A stretch of DNA of 64,000 bases. Origin: Fratercula arctica. Taxonomy: Eukaryota > Chordata > Aves > Charadriiformes > Alcidae. This document shows, one piece after another, positions 62,241 through 64,000 of this stretch. A program made the translations under genes and the position numbers. The notes under the pieces were generated by a model. That model was not told where the DNA came from and did not search any database. It was given only the letters and a program-made list of their open reading frames with translations. Where the stretch lies: contig CANTUZ010000004.1 of assembly GCA_947846985.1 (NCBI GenBank), forward strand, positions 9,104,927 through 9,168,926. The letters are read 5' to 3'. Every line of letters begins with the position of its first letter. Position 1 is the first letter of the stretch.

Positions 62241-64000
62241 ATAAAGAAAGGAAAATAGACATAGACATCGGGTCAGGGAAAAGGGATAACTACTACAGTT
62301 TAAGGTATTGGCAAATGTAAGGCAGTTGCTTCCTTTGAAGTTCCTTCAGACATGAGTCCATTTCCATGCGTTGCATCTCTGTGGTGTCAAGACTTATTGA
62401 GATCTAACATTCAGGATTGGAAAAAAATATCTGAGCTAATGAGAAGTGGAAATTTATTTTTTTATTTCTGCACCTGTTTAGTTAGTTTCAATAGAGAAGT
62501 AAATTGACTGCTTTCCATCTCAGTTAATCTGTGGATTTGATGCTTGGGTAATGCTCTCCAGATTAATTAGTGGGTTTAGTAAATGATATAGGGAAAAGTA
62601 ATCACATTCTGCATGTGTTAGTAGAACAGTGCCAAGTCTTTATTTTCATCCTCCTGAGTCTACAATGCCTGAATCATTATAGCATTGCTTATCAGATGTG
62701 TAATTTGTCTGTTAAAATGGGGACTGTTGCTCAGATTACATCACAAGTATTGACTGTATTCACTCAGTTCTGTGTTCACGATAATGTAAGATGCTGAATT
62801 CCCCTCTTTGCTTATTTACACCTTCCCCCTCCCTGATTCTGAAATGTATTCTGAAAGCCCTCTATAGTTTTCAATGATGTCTGGGGTTTTTTTCTGCTGA
62901 AATCCATTTTTTTCCTGATGAGCAAGACCAGAATAACCTCCTTAAAGTAGAACTTTGTCCAAAGATCTGTGCAACATCTCTCCTTTCTCTCTTTAGCTTA
63001 TGTATCAACGTCTGCAGCTCAAAACATGGGTCCTAGCCATTACAATCCTTAAAAATTGGATTTTAGTCAGAAGAATTGTCTGCTCTGTTTAAACTTCATG
63101 AAACATCTCTTGTATTTTTTTTTTCTCCACTCATGGAAAGATGATTTAATTGAAAAAAGATTGACAAATGTAATGATTCTTTTAAACTATTAAACATACT
63201 GCTCTTAAACTCAGGCATTTGTAGGTACAAGTTAATGGCTAGCTTATTAGAACTACTAATTGTCTGGTTTTCTCAGCAGATGTAATGTAACTAATTGTCA
63301 TAAGGACTGGATTGTTTAAAATAAATTCTGGGTATTATACAAGATGAGTTTTTTGCTTTTCAGTAGGCCACATAATGGGAGGCCACCTAGCATTGCTTTC
63401 ATATTTTTTGGCACTTGTGGTCTTTTCTAACTTAGTTGTGATGTTCCCTAAGCCATATTATGAATAGAATAAATTGTGGATGGTTGTGTGTCTTTCAGCA
63501 TCTAATTAGAACATACTAATTACAAGCTGTTTTGTGAAGCCTGGTTTCCATTGGATTTGTGTTACATGTTCCCTGAGCCCTTCTAAGATTCTTAAGTGAT
63601 TTCTAATGCAGATAGGTCTTGTTAGAAGAGTGACAGTTAAGGAGCTTGTAATTGCTGTCAGACTCTGATTGAGCTGAGTATCAGTCATCTGTTTCTCACA
63701 AATGGAGACAACAGGAATATGTTGAGAATTTTTTTTTGTGAAAAGGTTAACTGTTTCTTTGCACGCATATTGTCAGCTTTCAGTAAGGTCTGTGAGCTTG
63801 CATTTGACATCTTAGGAGGTTTTTTGAAGCAGAAGATAGTCTGAAGCTTTTCACATTTGTTTGAGCTCCATTAGCACTGGTATTGAAGGTTGTTTTTATA
63901 TCTAATGGTTAAAAGTTGGCAGAAACTGAATTGATGTGTTGGTCTGAAAGACTGGGTGTTAGGAGGCATTGCACACTGGAAGAGCTCTGTTTTTAAGAAA
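62241..64000. other. Intergenic sequence at the right edge
   Basis: AT-rich sequence with no recognised gene, RNA or transposon. Confidence 0.6.

Noticed and set aside
1..64000. CRISPR arrays, operons, phage or plasmid functions
   Set aside because: No spaced direct repeats, ribosome-binding sites or dense coding; the content is that of a vertebrate nuclear genome.

Overview
The window is vertebrate nuclear DNA, almost certainly from a bird. It holds two split genes with GT-AG introns, CR1 LINE remnants (the dominant avian/reptilian LINE), a solo LTR of an avian-type endogenous retrovirus, and one CpG island. Both genes were rebuilt exon by exon by translating each strand, checking splice sites and codon phase, and comparing with the vertebrate proteins as remembered; no database was searched. 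There is no bacterial or phage content and no CRISPR array.

Layout. 1-2768: no gene found; it lies beyond the 3' end of SCLT1. 3339-45793, minus strand: the complete coding part of SCLT1 (sodium channel and clathrin linker 1), 21 coding exons, 2055 coding nt, 684 residues plus stop, phase-consistent at every junction. 45.6-46.1 kb: a CpG island that looks like a shared bidirectional promoter, with a perfect NRF-1-type palindrome and a five-run G tract. 47960-51674, plus strand: the C4orf33 homologue (UPF0462 family), five coding exons, 197 residues. About 51.7-54.1 kb: its probable long 3' UTR. 54.1-64 kb: intergenic, with one CR1 3' fragment at 62 kb.

The head-to-head SCLT1/C4orf33 order matches the arrangement known from human chromosome 4q28, so this is a conserved syntenic block. 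SCLT1 is a coiled-coil protein of the distal appendages of the mother centriole, needed for cilium formation. C4orf33 encodes a small conserved protein of unknown function. Sharing a promoter does not show that they act together.

The introns hold a young-looking CR1 in intron 1, an old CR1 pair in opposite orientations in intron 8, an AT-rich hairpin microsatellite in intron 16, and a 508-bp solo LTR with exact TG...CA ends and a 5-bp target duplication in the 11.1-kb intron 18. I found no previously undescribed biological system. The observations most worth checking are the bidirectional promoter, the solo LTR, possible alternative splicing in SCLT1, and the divergent SCLT1 N-terminus.
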